A stretch of 64,000 nt of DNA, from the NCBI GenBank assembly GCA_033558025.1, contig JAUCEF010000005.1, positions 4,774,001-4,838,000 on the forward strand. The letters are read 5' to 3'. Both the position numbers and the translations under genes were made by a program. The notes under the pieces are model-generated. The model worked only from the letters and a program-made list of their open reading frames with translations, had not been told where the DNA came from and searched no databases. Shown one piece after another: positions 30,095-42,066 of the stretch (the first letter of the stretch is position 1; each line of letters opens with the position of its first letter). This DNA is from Phytophthora sp. 'mugwort' (lineage: Eukaryota; Oomycota; Peronosporomycetes; Peronosporales; Peronosporaceae).

Positions 30095-33000
30095 ACCTTC
30101 AAGGCTATTTCACTTAATGTGAACGGGCTTAATAAGCCAAGCCTCAAACTCTACCAGGATCTTCTAACACATTACCAAGTTGTTGCTCTACAAGAAACCA
30201 AGCTCTCGAGCCCCAGGTCTCTAGCAAACAATGACTATTTTGTTCAAGCCGTCGATGCTCGAACCCGTGCTTTCTGGCCAAACTAAGGCACCCGCTCGTA
30301 CCAACGATGCAACGGAGTGGCTCTCATTTTCAACGGAGCCTACACGTTCCAAAATCTCCAATATGTGACCTCCAATTTCACAGACTCACCTATTCTGATC
30401 AATCAGTATATGGTGATATCTGCGAAGTTGGGATCACTCCAGCTTTTCTTCCACGTGGTGTATGAGCCGGCTCAACCGATTGAGAGCCCCGCATTTTATT
30501 CGTCACTTCCCGTGGATTTGACGACTCCGCACTCCATGTTGTGTTGGGCGATCTCAATACGACTATGGACCCTGAACTAGACCAAGCCTCGGCATCTTCC
30601 ACCTACCATCGGCATCTTCCACCTACCATGACAAAGGTAAATCGGACCTCATCGACTGGATGATCCAATTGGGCTTCATTGATTTCTGGCGTTTGGAATA
30701 CCCGAACACACAGGAATTTACAGGCCCCTTGTCGAAAAACCGGATTGACTACTGCCTCGCTAGTGTGGACTTTTACGATAAATTCATCCGCTCAAGTGCC
30801 CATGTGTATGGATTCAAGCCAGGCAATGGGGATCATATACCAGTGGAATTCTCGGCTCGTCGGATGACTCTACTCCACCCGACAAACTCCCGTTCAAGTG
30901 TCCTCTGTGGTTGCTCCGGTGTGAAGGGGTCCAGCACCAACTCAAGCAGAACCTGACACGTCTCATGTCCACTATGGACCTCAGTTTTAACCGTGCTTGT
31001 ATTCTCGATGAACACAAGCGCCGCGACCGCATTTTCCTGAGCCAAGAGTACCTAAGGCGAAAGCGCGCCACAGTCGCCCAGCTACGGGATCTACTCCATG
31101 CTCTTCAAGGCTCGGAACGGCAATTCGCCCTTGACCCAAGTGACATCAATGAAGGTCGACGGGAGGAAGCCAAGCAAGGGTTCATGCATTTCAGCATCGC
31201 TTTCCGAGAGCGTAATTCAATTTCCAAGTTTGACTCGGATGTTGCAACAGCGGAAACATCGTCCAAGCACTTCTTTCGGTCCCCCCTGTGGCAGCTGACA
31301 TGAAGCTGACTATTTCTTCGGTAGACACGCGGGTGGGAATTTCGCGAGACCCAGACGTCATCAAGGCAACGCATCGTGACTACTGGGTGCGCCTCTTTCA
31401 TCTGACTCCCGGGACCTCAATGTAGAGCTTAGGGGCTTTGATCGAGACAAGCTCCAATCCATTTTGCAGCACAGTATCCGGAGACTGACTTCAACCCAAA
31501 TTTTGCTCGTGGACGCGCCGCTCACGGCGAACGACTTCTACTACGCCATCAAGAACACTGTTCGTGGGAATGCACCGGGTCCCGACATCTTGCCGGCAGA
31601 ATACTATGAGCTTTTCCCATCTGAGTGGGCGATGGTTCTGGAATTAATCTACGCTGCCCAATTCCGGAAGGGCCGTATGACCAAGTTCCAACGCCGTGCC
31701 TACCTTTTGCTTCTCTTCAAGAAGGATCCCGTTCTGACCCGAAGAACTACCGACCTTTGACTCTCCTGAATCAAGACGGCAAATTCGGGCCTAAGGCTTT
31801 GGCGTACAGGCTCAGTCAAATTTTACCGACGCTGCTGGGAGTGGACCAATTTGGCTTCGTACCAGGCCGGGACATTTGCCAGGCACTTCGGTACTTCTTG
31901 GATATGATGGATCACTATAGCAACAAAGACATGCAAGACCCGGCCGGTCCCATTTGCCTTGACTTCGCCAAGGTTTTTGTCAGTGTCAACTGGCAGGCGT
32001 TAGGCATTGTACTCGCCCATTGGGGCTTTGTCGCCAGTTTTCGCACTGGATATCGATCTTCTTCAGCGGGACTCTGGTGCAAGTTCTCATCAACAAATCG
32101 CGTTCTGAGTTCTTCAGCCTCGGTGCAGGGTTCGCCAAGGTGATCCTCTTTCTCGGGGACAATTTGTCCTCTTCATTGAGCCGCTACTGTGCTACCTCCG
32201 CGCAGTTAGAAGTGAATTTGCGATTCGTATTCGGGATAGCTTGCATCACCTTCTCAGTTTCGCTGATGATGTTACGGGAATGGTTAACAATCTCCGTCAC
32301 CCTCCTGCTTTTCTGGATCGCGTTCAAGACTTCTGTCAAGCCACTGGGATGCAGTTGAATATCGACAAAACAGTTATTTTTCCGCTGTGACCTTGGCAGG
32401 ATTCTGATGGTGAAATTCAAGCACTTCTTCGTGATTGCGGGGGTCGTGTACTGAAGAAGGGGAGTCTACCATACTCCTAGGAAACGCTGTCGGCCCCAAG
32501 TGTACCCCCAATACCAGCTCAACCAGCTTCTGATTCGATTCCAAAAACTTTGTATCATTTGGCTGGCGGGCGCGGATTCTGAAAGGACGAGTGCTTATAC
32601 CAAAGACTATGGTTTTGTCCACCCTGCGGTATTTCTTTGGAACCCAAGCCGTGGTTTGAGCTGAATCACAATTCTTCAACCCGCTCATGCGGAATTTCGT
32701 GAACAATACCCCGTCCTCTAGCGTGGTAGACCCAGCTGCTCGAAGCCAATTTCCCAGCAAATGGCACGCCGTGGCGTCTCAAGCTGGGGGCTTAGACTTG
32801 CCTTCTGTGGCAATGTCTGTAGAGCTTCTCCAAGTTAACCTTATCCGGCAACTCATTCGACAGTGTCGACGCAATGTGGTAAGCCACCCAAGTGGTTTCT
32901 TCCAGCTCAAGCGGCCTTATACGAAGCCTTTCAAGGTCAGGGGGTTGGTCTTGACTTCTATACATTGCTCTGTCGCATTGGGTTCACTCTTCGCGATAGA

Positions 33001-33326
33001 AATCAGTACCGCAATACTGGCGCGCTGCTATCTCGACTTGGAGTACTAAGATTCTTCCAAAACTTCACAACGAGAACCCAGTGCCAACCAAATTTACTTG
33101 GTCGCTCTGGAATAATATTTTTCTACGGTTCACGGGTGATAAGCGAACTCTGGCCGCTCTTCACCGCAAAGCTACCAAGTTCTTTAGCCACCAAGGTATT
33201 CTGCGCATTTCGACATTCATGTGCTGCTTTGGCTGGATTCCAGACGAAGCCACCCTAAGAGAGGTACTTGCCGGATCCTCCATCAAAAGCGACCGTTCGA
33301 AGACGGTGGTAGTTCAAGTGCTTTAG
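30095..33326 (+). pseudogene. LINE ORF2: AP-endonuclease plus reverse transcriptase, multiply frameshifted
   Basis: Endonuclease: FKAISLNVNGLNKPSLKLYQ with the Asn box (30098), ALQETKLSSP with the Glu (~30188), and RIDYCLASVDFYDKF plus GNGDHIPVEF near the end (30740-30855). RT: GPDILPAEYYELFPS (31578), NYRPLTLLNQDGKFGPKALA (31743-31802), QFGFVPGRDI (31849), and LDFAKVFVSVNW as motif A (31959). In motif A the first Asp is kept, but the usual second Asp is Val. Motif C reads LLSFADDVTGMVNN at about 32250-32290 in a different frame. The C-terminal part (33081-33326) has FTWSLWNNIFLRFTGDKRTL. At least six frame changes make it inactive. Confidence 0.75.
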
Positions 33327-33413
33327 CGACCCGCTCAGGGAACATCCATCCGGCCGAAGCACCCGGTTGCCGATCAGGATCCGGGGCATGAGGGTGTCGA
33401 GGGTAAGCACACC

Positions 33414-34140
33414 CTAATCTGGGAAGAATCCCAAGGTGCTACCTCTTCCGCGACCACGACCCGTGGAAGCCGGAGAGAAACCTATCCGCGGGACTGAATG
33501 GCTGGGAAACGGGATCCGTGCCCGGTGTAATGGCTGAGAGGTCGGATTGGGTGTGCCGGCTGCCTGAGTCGCACCTCCCACCTCTTCCTCCGCTTCGGCA
33601 GAAGTCGGATCTTGGTCGACCACGATGGGGGTAGCTTGAGATCCGTCGCTATCGGAGTTCTCCGCGGAAAACTGCGTCGAGGGCGTCGGATCGGGATCGC
33701 GACGGTGCCATTTGGAGTTTATCTTCGTCGGAGTCGTCGAAGATCGCGTCCGAGTCGACGAACGCGGCGTCGGATCCACTACTGCTAGAGTTGGAACCGG
33801 GATCGGAGCTAGATCCAGATCCGGCACCGGGGAACTTGTAGTCTCCATCACCGACCTCAGCCGCGGCGTCGACAACGAGATCCAAGAAGGATCCTGGTTG
33901 GACTGAAGGCGATCTGAAGTCAGTTGCGCCATCCACCGCAGGGGATGAGGAACAAGGCACCTTCTTCAGCGGGCCCGGATCCTCGTGGCGAAGAGAAGCG
34001 GGCGGACTTAAAGGCCTCTTGGAAGAAGCCTGGTCACTGCGAGCCAGGGAATTAGACCGACCACTACGTGCAACCGACGAGCTCCGCATGGCGGCCGAGG
34101 CGATCGACGCTAAGTTGTCGAGAACGCTGTCCCGCTCCAT
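33414..34140 (-). pseudogene. Ser/Asp/Pro-rich protein fragment, probable retroelement ORF1
   Basis: ATG at 34140 opens MERDSVLDNLASIASAAMRS and runs 163 codons as a disordered Ser/Asp/Gly-rich sequence (DAAFVDSDAIFDDSDEDK). A second minus-strand frame carries on with QFSAENSDSDGSQATPIVVD and an RGRGRG tail ending at 33414. Joining needs one frameshift near 33690. It sits between a LINE 3' end and the broken copia element, so it is probably the 5' part of another retroelement. No domain recognised. Confidence 0.35.
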
Positions 34141-36660
34141 GACGGCCGAGTCGTGTTACCAAGAAGGCCTTGGTGATCTTGTAAGCCCTTGATCGCTCCC
34201 TCACACAGTAGCGCAATCTCCAAGATCATCGTAGTCGCATAGGCCGAGAATGCACAGCAAGCAGCAGTCCACGCAATATCCGCACTCAACACTGTCTGCC
34301 AGGCCCTCCAATCTTCGCAGTTAAAGTTGGTTGTAGTCATTGTCATGCTGCGGAGCAACCGCATAAGTCTTGAAAGCGAGAGGGTTGCTCCATGAAAATC
34401 AGCTCTTCCCGATAGCCGTAAAAGAACGCAGTTTTCACATCGTACTGGAGAATTTCCCAACTCTTCTATACCTCATAGTAGATGACAGCTCCGATGGCCT
34501 CGAATCTAATGACGGGTGCGTAAGTCTCATCGTAGTTGATTCCCAGCTCCTGCTTAAATCCGTGAATCAGCAGTCTGGTCTTAAGCGTTTGATTCGACCT
34601 CGCTTGTCACGTTGGATAGCGAAGATCCAGCGGCAGATGATGACCTTAGCACTCTTGGCCACCTTCCTTGGCACCAGCTTCCACGGCTTATGACTACTGA
34701 GGGTCTGCAATCCAGCTAACATCGCAGTCCTCCACTGAGCCCAGTGCTTGCTAGCAACGAGCTTGTTTAAAATGTTGTCGGAATTGGCACGTCAGCAGTA
34801 GCCAGCACATTACTCACCACAGGCTACCAACCGAACATTACGGCGCTGAACTCGCCTCGGTCTCTTGAGGCAGAGTTCAACAAATGGAGGAAGTGTCTCG
34901 AAACGGCTCGTCTCCTTTTCCACTCCAAACCCTTCTTTCACGTACGGCGCTTCAGTCGCTTCTTCGCCTCCTTGGTCACCGCATATGGTTCCGAGGTAGG
35001 CTTGACAGTAGGTGCAGCTACACCTTCTGCGACTCCAACCTCTCAGCACTTGAGGGTGTCTTCGTCTTGCAGACCATCACTGGACCTTCACGTCGTCTCA
35101 GGGGATTACCACAGCAATAGGCAATACTTCAAGCAATTGAATTGAGTTGCCCGGGTCCTGCGCCGGTAGATATGATTTCAAACTCGTTTTGATGCGCGCC
35201 TCAGGTACAACCTCCGGTAGTTGATGGTCACCGTCAAGGTAGGCATTCTCCAGCAACTGCCGTATAATAATCATCAGCGGTAAATTCTTCGTGAAACCTC
35301 ACATTTCGTCTACGAGCAGTCACCACCTGAGCTGTCTACGAACTTGTAGCCAGGCGTATCAATATTGTAACTCAAAAATAAAGAAACAATTTTGTCCTTG
35401 GCTCCAGTTTTTCCTTCTTTTGCCTTGATTCTGGGGGAACGCGCACATGAGCAATACATCCCCAGACTCGCAATTCATCCAGTATGGGTGTCGATCTGTA
35501 CAGCTTATGAAGCGGTGACATCAAACCCATCGGCTTGGTCGACAGCCAATTCAGTGTCGGCATCACATGCAACAAGGCTTCGCCCCACAGAATGTGCGCC
35601 AACTTAGTTGCTGACAGCAGCTCGCATTCTGGGCATCACGATGCCATTTGCTCGTTGCACGATACTATTTTCCTGGCGTGAGTAGGCGTTCGTGAACTGT
35701 TGGGTAATCCCATGCTTTTCACATTACTCATGCAACACTCCGCTCGCAAATTCGCCACCATGGTCACCTTGCAGGTTCACCACCTTCATCGTCGGTAGTC
35801 TCGTCCGCAGTCTAGTCAGCAGTACTTTGATATCGAACGTCGCCTCGCTCTTTTTCTTAAGTAGGAACGCCCAGTTGATGAGAGCGGCTTCATCAATGAC
35901 GAATAGGAACATAATCGCACCACCTGCGGTCAAAAACACGTTCACAGTACAATTATCCATCATCAGTGTCTCAAGAGGCTTGGACTATCGTACCGGAATC
36001 CTTGCATAGGTCATTCCTTTCGCCTCATGTTATCATGCATGTCAAATTTGAGAATCGTGTCAGGCGTGGTTATCCAGGCAGTTCGTTGGTCAATAGAACA
36101 GGTCAAACGGTAGCCACCGGACAACTGCAGAAACCGAGACGAATGATGTTCACCTTGGCGTTTGGAGTGTGAACGACGTCGTCCAGCAGGCGATCCTTCA
36201 CCAATTCAGTTACTTGCTCGACAATACGGAGCAACATAGAACCACAAATAGATGCGTGTTCAGTTGTACCATTCGCAAAATCCAATCGACTCGTCTTGTC
36301 TTCACGAGCTATTGTGAACAATGCAAGGTCACCACAGACCTTGGCTTGGGATCTTGAATCCAAGTTCCACTCAACGGCATCCGTAGTTTCCGTTTGCATA
36401 CCTGATTGACGTCCATCAGCATTCACTTGCCAGAGCTGACTTCCCTGTCGATCCTGGAATCGATAAGATGAGTAACCACCGCCATAATCTCCATCTCGTG
36501 TACCACGGTAGTCATCACGTTGAAGCTACTGCCCACGATCTCCATCATAGCCATGACGCGGCAGCATGCCACGGTCTCGCTGAGGTCCACCACGCCAATG
36601 TTGCTGTTGCAGCGGCGGTGCCAATAGTGGCTTGCTGGTCCTTCACACCAATGTGATGTC
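34141..36660 (-). pseudogene. Copia-type LTR retrotransposon relic: gag end, protease, integrase, start of RT
   Basis: Read right to left. Near 36640-36430 is a Gly/Arg-rich gag tail. At 36400-36110 is a protease region (EWNLDSRSQAKVCGDLALFT; the usual LDSGAS is damaged). DRLLDDVVHTPNAKVNIIRL follows. Integrase spans 35963-35372: MFLFVIDEAALINWAFLLKK, MKVVNLQGDHGGEFASGVLH, then RSTPILDELRVWGCIAHVRV. RVT_2 begins at ~34680-34350: KQELGINYDETYAPVIRFEA and EILQYDVKTAFFYG with the motif A Asp. The RT is cut near 34141, where the Ser-rich fragment begins. No LTR pair was found. The order protease-integrase-RT identifies copia rather than gypsy. Confidence 0.75.
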
Positions 36661-38399
36661 GGAGGTCAGCTTCGGTTTAGGTGGGCAACGAGGCGGTGAT
36701 CCTGAGCGCCGGCCGTATGTGTAGTGGAGCGGATCCGCTGAAATTCAGTAGGATCCCAACTCACACGCACTGCGCCCAGACACCGACTAACGAAGGGGGT
36801 ACTCCGACGGCCTGTAGTTGCTGAGTGGCTCACCTTGTGTACCCGTCGGCGGACTGGTACTGCTCTCTGTTGACACGAGATGCGCACTTGGTTGGTCTTG
36901 ACGTCCTTGTGGGGACTTGGGAGGGGGTTGATCTGCGCGGGTATTCCTGCGCACGAGATCGATGTTGGTTTGGTCTTGAGCCCTTTGCCTAGGCCTTGTG
37001 GATCCGTAAATAGAAATACGGAATCCGGAGTTGTTCCTTCTCAAGGGTGTTTTTGCTCCTTATCGGAGTTGTCCTTTTTCCTTTACGATGCTTGCCGCCT
37101 CCAATAGCGGGATCTTGAAGGGGGGTGGGTGGGTGAGAAACCAAAGGGCAAGTGCGACCTGGCCAAGCTATCCAGGGGCTGCCACGTGTGCAAGAAGATC
37201 GCCAAAGTTAGACTTGGTCTATGTATGGGGCCAATAGAAATCCTCTATACAATAGTCAAGTCTGTTTTCCAGTGCAAATTCTGTTCTGATTTATACTTTA
37301 GCCTATCTTTCTTCGGATCCCATCCCAAAACCTATCCTACGGACTACTTATAACCCAGGATCCCATCTCTGACCCTCTCCTGGCCAACCGTCTCCACTCT
37401 ACCTCGATCTAGCTACGGATCTTCTATAGGTGTGCACTAAACCGATCGGATGTGGTGCTTAGGATCTCATCGTACGGGACGGATCAAGGATCGGGGAGGG
37501 GGGGGGGGCGAAGAAGCCCAAGAGCGGCATCACTTTGCGTGTAGTCAGCGCCACCATCGGCTAACAGAAGCTCCGCCATAGAGGGAGCGCCGCGTGCAAA
37601 TCCTGTTGCGTCAAAGCGCTTGTCCATTTGGCTCAATGGGGCTCAGTGCTGAACGGATGGTGCAGCATGAGTCAGCAGGTTTGGGAGGGTATACACACAC
37701 GGAGGGAAAATCCGAGACACTGCACTCGAGGACTCCCGTCTGGGATTATTTTGTCGTTTATTCCAGACACCGGCGCAGCGACCAAGGCCTAAGTGTGGGT
37801 GGTACCCGTTGAGATGACGTAGGATGCATCACCGGAGTGCTCTCCAACTGTCCGCCGCTACATAAGTGTCTTACTATTACTATGAGCACGCTTAGGGGGC
37901 TGTAGTTGCAGCAATCAATAGGAAGTAACGTAAACATGTGAGTGCCGGGCAGAAGACGCGACAGTACCGCGTCGTCTGGCGTGGCAGCTCTAGCTCTCTC
38001 TCTCTTGCAGTGTCCACTGAGCTGCAAAAGCTTAAGTTTGTGAGAGTGAGAACCCGCCGCGCTCCAGACTCCGCCGTACCGCAAGTATATTTGTATATAC
38101 CATAACAAAGCTAAGTTTACTTACATTGCACTCGTAGTGCGCTGCATCATCTTGACCGCCCTCAGCCAGCAATGTCCTTTAGCATACAGTCCTTGGTATT
38201 GCCACCGCACCATGCACACAGGCGCGTGGCAACATCGACATGCGCAGGATGGTCGATAGGATGTGTTCACCTGGGCGCTGGCAGTATCCTGGGCACAGTC
38301 ACTGGTGTCGGGCACTGAACACTAGTAGTCCGCATGCATCTCGCTGTCCTTGGTAGTAGTCGCACTAGGCCTTCACTATAGATAGCATACCATCTCACA
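36661..38399. other. Spacer, unassigned
   Basis: Includes a 14-G run at about 37495-37508. A minus-strand frame at 36787-37044 is Arg/Gln/Pro-rich (RNTRADQPPPKSPQGRQDQP) and may be gag-derived. No LTR termini are visible. Confidence 0.3.
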
Positions 38400-38960
38400 C
38401 TCGTATCACTCGCAGGGGCTCGTTCCACTACTTAGAAAGGCTACGCTTCGCTCCGTGTCCGCTCGACTCGCTTCACATGAGCCCTGGAATGGGGTGTGTT
38501 ACTGATGGATGGCCCATACCAGTTGGTGTGGCCACACAATATGGGACGGCCGCACATTAGGTACGGATCGTATCTAAGAGAGAGACTCATCACTAAGTAC
38601 GGATCGCACTTAGTCGAGAGACACAGTTTGGTATGAATCGCACCTAGATGATAGACACCTTTAGGTACGAATCGCACTTAGGAAGGAGATATGGCTTGAG
38701 AACCACCCATTGAGAAACTGGTGACCTAAGAGATGCATTAATTAGGTAGTTTACAGTAAGTAGGAACATAGAAGCATGTTAATAAGAACTCACTTGAAAT
38801 CTAACCTAGAAGTTCGCAAGTCGTGGGACCCTGTCCCACAGACTATCGGAAAGCCAGGCTTTCCTCGTTCGAAAAGAAGACAGACGCAAGGCGTCTGTCT
38901 CAGTTAGAAGCTACGCTTCCTCAGGCCAGGGTGCGTGTGATACCCGTCACAAGCCCAATT
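38400..38960 (+). repeat. Probable copia LTR/leader with tandem repeats and a run of hairpins
   Basis: It lies immediately 5' of a copia gag frame. It holds four ~34-36-bp units starting at 38561, 38597, 38631 and 38665, with core GTACGGATCGCACTTAG. Next come four perfect stem-loops at 38823-38839, 38848-38864, 38878-38900 and 38907-38919. Exact TG..CA ends, primer-binding site and a matching 3' LTR were not found, so the LTR call is by position and family style. Confidence 0.5.
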
Positions 38961-38993
38961 AGGGTGCTGCGAGCGATCGACGTGCTAACTAGT

Positions 38994-40215
38994 ATGGAAG
39001 ACACAGTTCCCCAAGACCGAGAACAAGTTTCAACCAATTAACCCCAAGCGAGTCAGTCATTAGCTGAAAATGTGATGGATGCGGATGACGCAACGGTGTC
39101 GCATGCGGCTGAGTACCTCATCCTCTCATTCGCTGGAATACCGGGTGGGAGACCACTCATTCGTGTATTACTGGAGGGGTTGCAAACTTACTTCGCAAAC
39201 ACGGAAATTCTCAGTCAGTTGGAAATCCGCCGAGCGAACCAGGCAGCGATCGCAGCTCGAGTGGGAGTGCAAGCCACAACAACGACCCCAATGAGCCTGA
39301 AGATACTGCGCACCTGGACAACAACTACCCAGGCGGCAGATACGCCGACAAGGATCTAGCGGACTATACGAAGCCGTTAAGGAATTCGCCGGCAATCTTG
39401 TTACCAAGGCTCTACAAGAAGGGCGACTACGAGGCCTGGAAAAGCGAGGTGGCGCTACAATTCGAGCCGCGCACACTTGGCGATATAGCGTACGGAGGCG
39501 AGCGCTACGGCGAGAACTTCGGCATGCGCAGACCCAAGTACGCAGAGTGTTATACTGCAAGAAAGAACAAGGCCTTCTCGGCGTTAGCATTATCAGTGGA
39601 TTTGCGATCCACCTTCAAGGTCGAAGCGAGAGACGACATGGAGGCAGCGTCCATCTTATGGGAGTTTATTACCAAGCATTTCGAAGCTGGTGATAGAATT
39701 AATCCTGATTGTTGGCTATGAGATCTGATGACGTGTCTGATGCAGCCTCGCGAGTCGGTGACCAAGTACGGGGAAGCCATCGAGTTCAAAGTAACGAAGC
39801 TGCGTCAGGCCAAGGGCGAGTTTCACGAAATTCAGCAGGTTAGCTTGCTGCAGTCGAATTCAGTGTTTGATGATTCCGGACGTTACGCGCGAGTATGCAA
39901 CCTGCCTCAATGACCACGACTAGAAGACACCCAAGCTTGCTGAAGTTCTGCAGCGCCTGCGTGCAGCGGAGCACCAGGGTCAGAGTAGGAGTCACAGTCC
40001 AAGCCTAATGCTGTACGTCTCGTGCATGTAGCACATGTCGGAGTTGCCCAGAGCAAGGGCAAGGGACGCATGCGCGACAGGCAGCAGCGCAAGCGAGGCA
40101 AGGGCATAGCGGAGAAAAAGGCACGAACTAACTGCGGGAACTGTGGTGGAGATGGACACCGGTGGAAGGATTATTCGGCAACTACGGGCAAGTGTGGTAG
40201 TTCAAGCTCTCGCTC
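38994..40215 (+). pseudogene. Copia gag (UBN2-type) fragment
   Basis: ATG at 38994 (MEDTVPQDREQVSTN) meets a TAA at once. The same frame continues to 39359 (MDADDATVSHAAEYLILSFA). A shifted frame at 39398-39721 carries LPRLYKKGDYEAWKSEVALQ and SALALSVDLRSTFKV, and 39728-39913 carries QPRESVTKYGEAIEFKVTKL. These are typical copia gag blocks. A basic stretch and a zinc knuckle follow (NCGNCGGDGHRWKDYS, ~40132-40180), where the last Cys is Tyr. Homology stops near 40215, where a LINE 3' fragment starts, so protease, integrase and RT are missing. Confidence 0.7.
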
Positions 40216-40218
40216 CTC

Positions 40219-41030
40219 GTGTTGCGATCCCCGCCCACTATGGAACCTTTTCTATCTATCCAATCTCCCCAACCACATGGTCAAGCGCTTACTGGACTCA
40301 ACGCCTCTCCCGCTCCGCCTTTCTGGCAACTTGGAGTAATGGAGGTTGCTCTTTCTAAGGACTATTGGATCACGGAATGCGCACTCCAGCGTGATACTCT
40401 GTCAGTCTATACGGACTTTCTCTTCCGCCTTCAGCATAATGGACTTGGTTTCGCTACAAGCACTGTTGGCACACAGTGGACATTAACTGTGTTTACGGCT
40501 GAGGTTCCGGAAACGCCCACGAACTTATTATGGGAATGCAACACGGCCCACAGTATCTGGCGCTTGTTCCTGCACCCCCCCACACACACACACCCCACAC
40601 CACCCCGATTGCCGTATTTTCCATCTCGAAATTGGCTGGCCTCAAGTACTGTTCCTACATCAATTGGAAACACCGGATTTGGCTCGTGGTACCTACGGCT
40701 ACTTTTTGCCGATCCGGCTCTTCAATATTTTGCGGTGTTGTGTGCTACGCACTTTGTGTATGAATAGGAACAAGGTAATCTATGACGAACCAGCCTTATC
40801 ATTTATGGGTGTCTATCGCCAGTGTCTTACCATGGTTTGCGTTCATTTCTAGCGGCTATACAAGACGCTCACGAACCCACGCAAAGTCGAGTTTGAACGC
40901 TACATACCGCAACTAGCCGCCTTTAAGTCCGAGTGGCTCCAAGACTTTGACGAAGACCCTTTCGCCTTTTTCGCGATGTGATCTGGTTGCAATTGTGGTG
41001 CACGAGTATACTTTGTTCAATAAAATTCCC
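40219..41030 (+). pseudogene. LINE ORF2 C-terminal fragment and 3' UTR
   Basis: 40219-40767 includes ETPTNLLWECNTAHSIWRLF, the zf-RVT-type Cys/His box. Shifted frames then read LKYCSYINWKHRIWLVVPTA, YDEPALSFMGVYRQCLTMVC and NPRKVEFERYIPQLAAFKSE, followed by WLQDFDEDPFAFFAM and stop at about 40980. AATAAAA at ~41018 looks like a polyadenylation signal. A C8 run and CA repeats at 40576-40600 interrupt the frame. Only the extreme 3' end of the element is present, as expected for 5'-truncated LINE insertion. Confidence 0.65.
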
Positions 41031-41895
41031 GATTAAGTACGACTATTCGGAACGTTTGGAAGCTTTTTTTTGGCGGATTTTACCAAAAGAAAAGAGCTTG
41101 TAAAACCCGATCTAAAGTCTTCACCTCAAACCGAATTCTATAACAACCCAAAAACAACATCTTCACTTCAAGCCAAGATGATGCAGTGAAAGTAAGCTAC
41201 TTTATGGCTTCGCTTATGCTCGCCAAGTTTGTTTGTTATGAATTGGGGTACTTCAAGCAGCTCTCGATGGACGTCAATCGCAACCGGATTAACATCCAAA
41301 TTGCCAACGTTTACACAAGCTTTCTACTACGCGACCAGTCCCCGGCCCAAGTTTTTTTCAAGATCTCCAAGACCCCTCAACATCGAGCAGATTTATCATT
41401 TCTCAATCGAAGACCAAGTTCAAGCCACGGACCCATCAGCATTCTAGCCAATTGTGCCACCGAAACCTTCCGGCAATCTAGACGGTGCAAGCACGCCGTT
41501 TTTAGCCCGCCAAAGCAGACGCAAACCGCAAATTAGAAAACCGTCCTAGGATTACCCACGCTACTAGTCGTCCTCCTGAAACCCAACAACAACTCGCACC
41601 CCATATAGGGGAGGTACAATCCATCTCCAAGTTACCTTGAAGCCTTCACGCCAGGTCAGTCTGACCCAGTCAAGGGCACGCGGCTATCACCAGCTCCCAA
41701 ATGCGGAGTCGCGAACAACCGCTCCATCCGGGACTTAGGTGGAGAATATATTTTTAGATCTCTAACCTTTCCCCGGCCTCCAATTCACTTTGACAAAACG
41801 CGCAACGCCAGGTGACCAAGATCTCTTAAAGCTTTTTTCACGGCCCCATATCGAGTGCCGTCTCTTGCTGGTTTAATAGTTGAGTCGACCCAGTA
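41031..41895. other. Spacer with one unrecognised ORF
   Basis: A 116-codon plus-strand frame opens at 41186 with an alternative start (YFMASLMLAKFVCYELGYFK...). It matches no family I know and may be chance or a decayed element. Confidence 0.3.
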
Positions 41896-42066
41896 ACTAT
41901 CTACTTCCGACGGTTATCCAGCGCTTAAGCCTCTACCTACCCCCGGACGCCATCTGAAAAATCATATTGTCTCGACGGTCATCCAACGTTCAAGCATCTA
42001 CCTACTTCCGGATGCCATCTTTTAAGTATATTGTCTCGACGGTCATCCAGTGCTCAAGCCTCTACT
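41896..42066. repeat. Tandem repeat, ~64-65-bp unit, about 2.5 copies
   Basis: Units start at 41908, 41973 and 42037 with CGACGGT(C/T)ATCCA. They share CAAGC(C/A)TCTACCTAC, CCGGA(C/T)GCCATCT and TATTGTCT. The copies differ by a few substitutions. No coding potential. Confidence 0.75.

Larger units (their letters stand above)
28172..33326 (+). mobile_element. LINE-type retrotransposon relic with ORF1 and ORF2
   Basis: The order is ORF1 (28172-29392), AP-endonuclease (30095-30870), reverse transcriptase (31464-32390), C-terminal region (to 33326). This is the architecture of APE-type LINEs of the L1/Tx1 kind. No poly-A tail or target duplication could be defined. The 3' end stops before the zf-RVT/tail region seen in the related fragment at 40219-41030. 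Confidence 0.7.
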
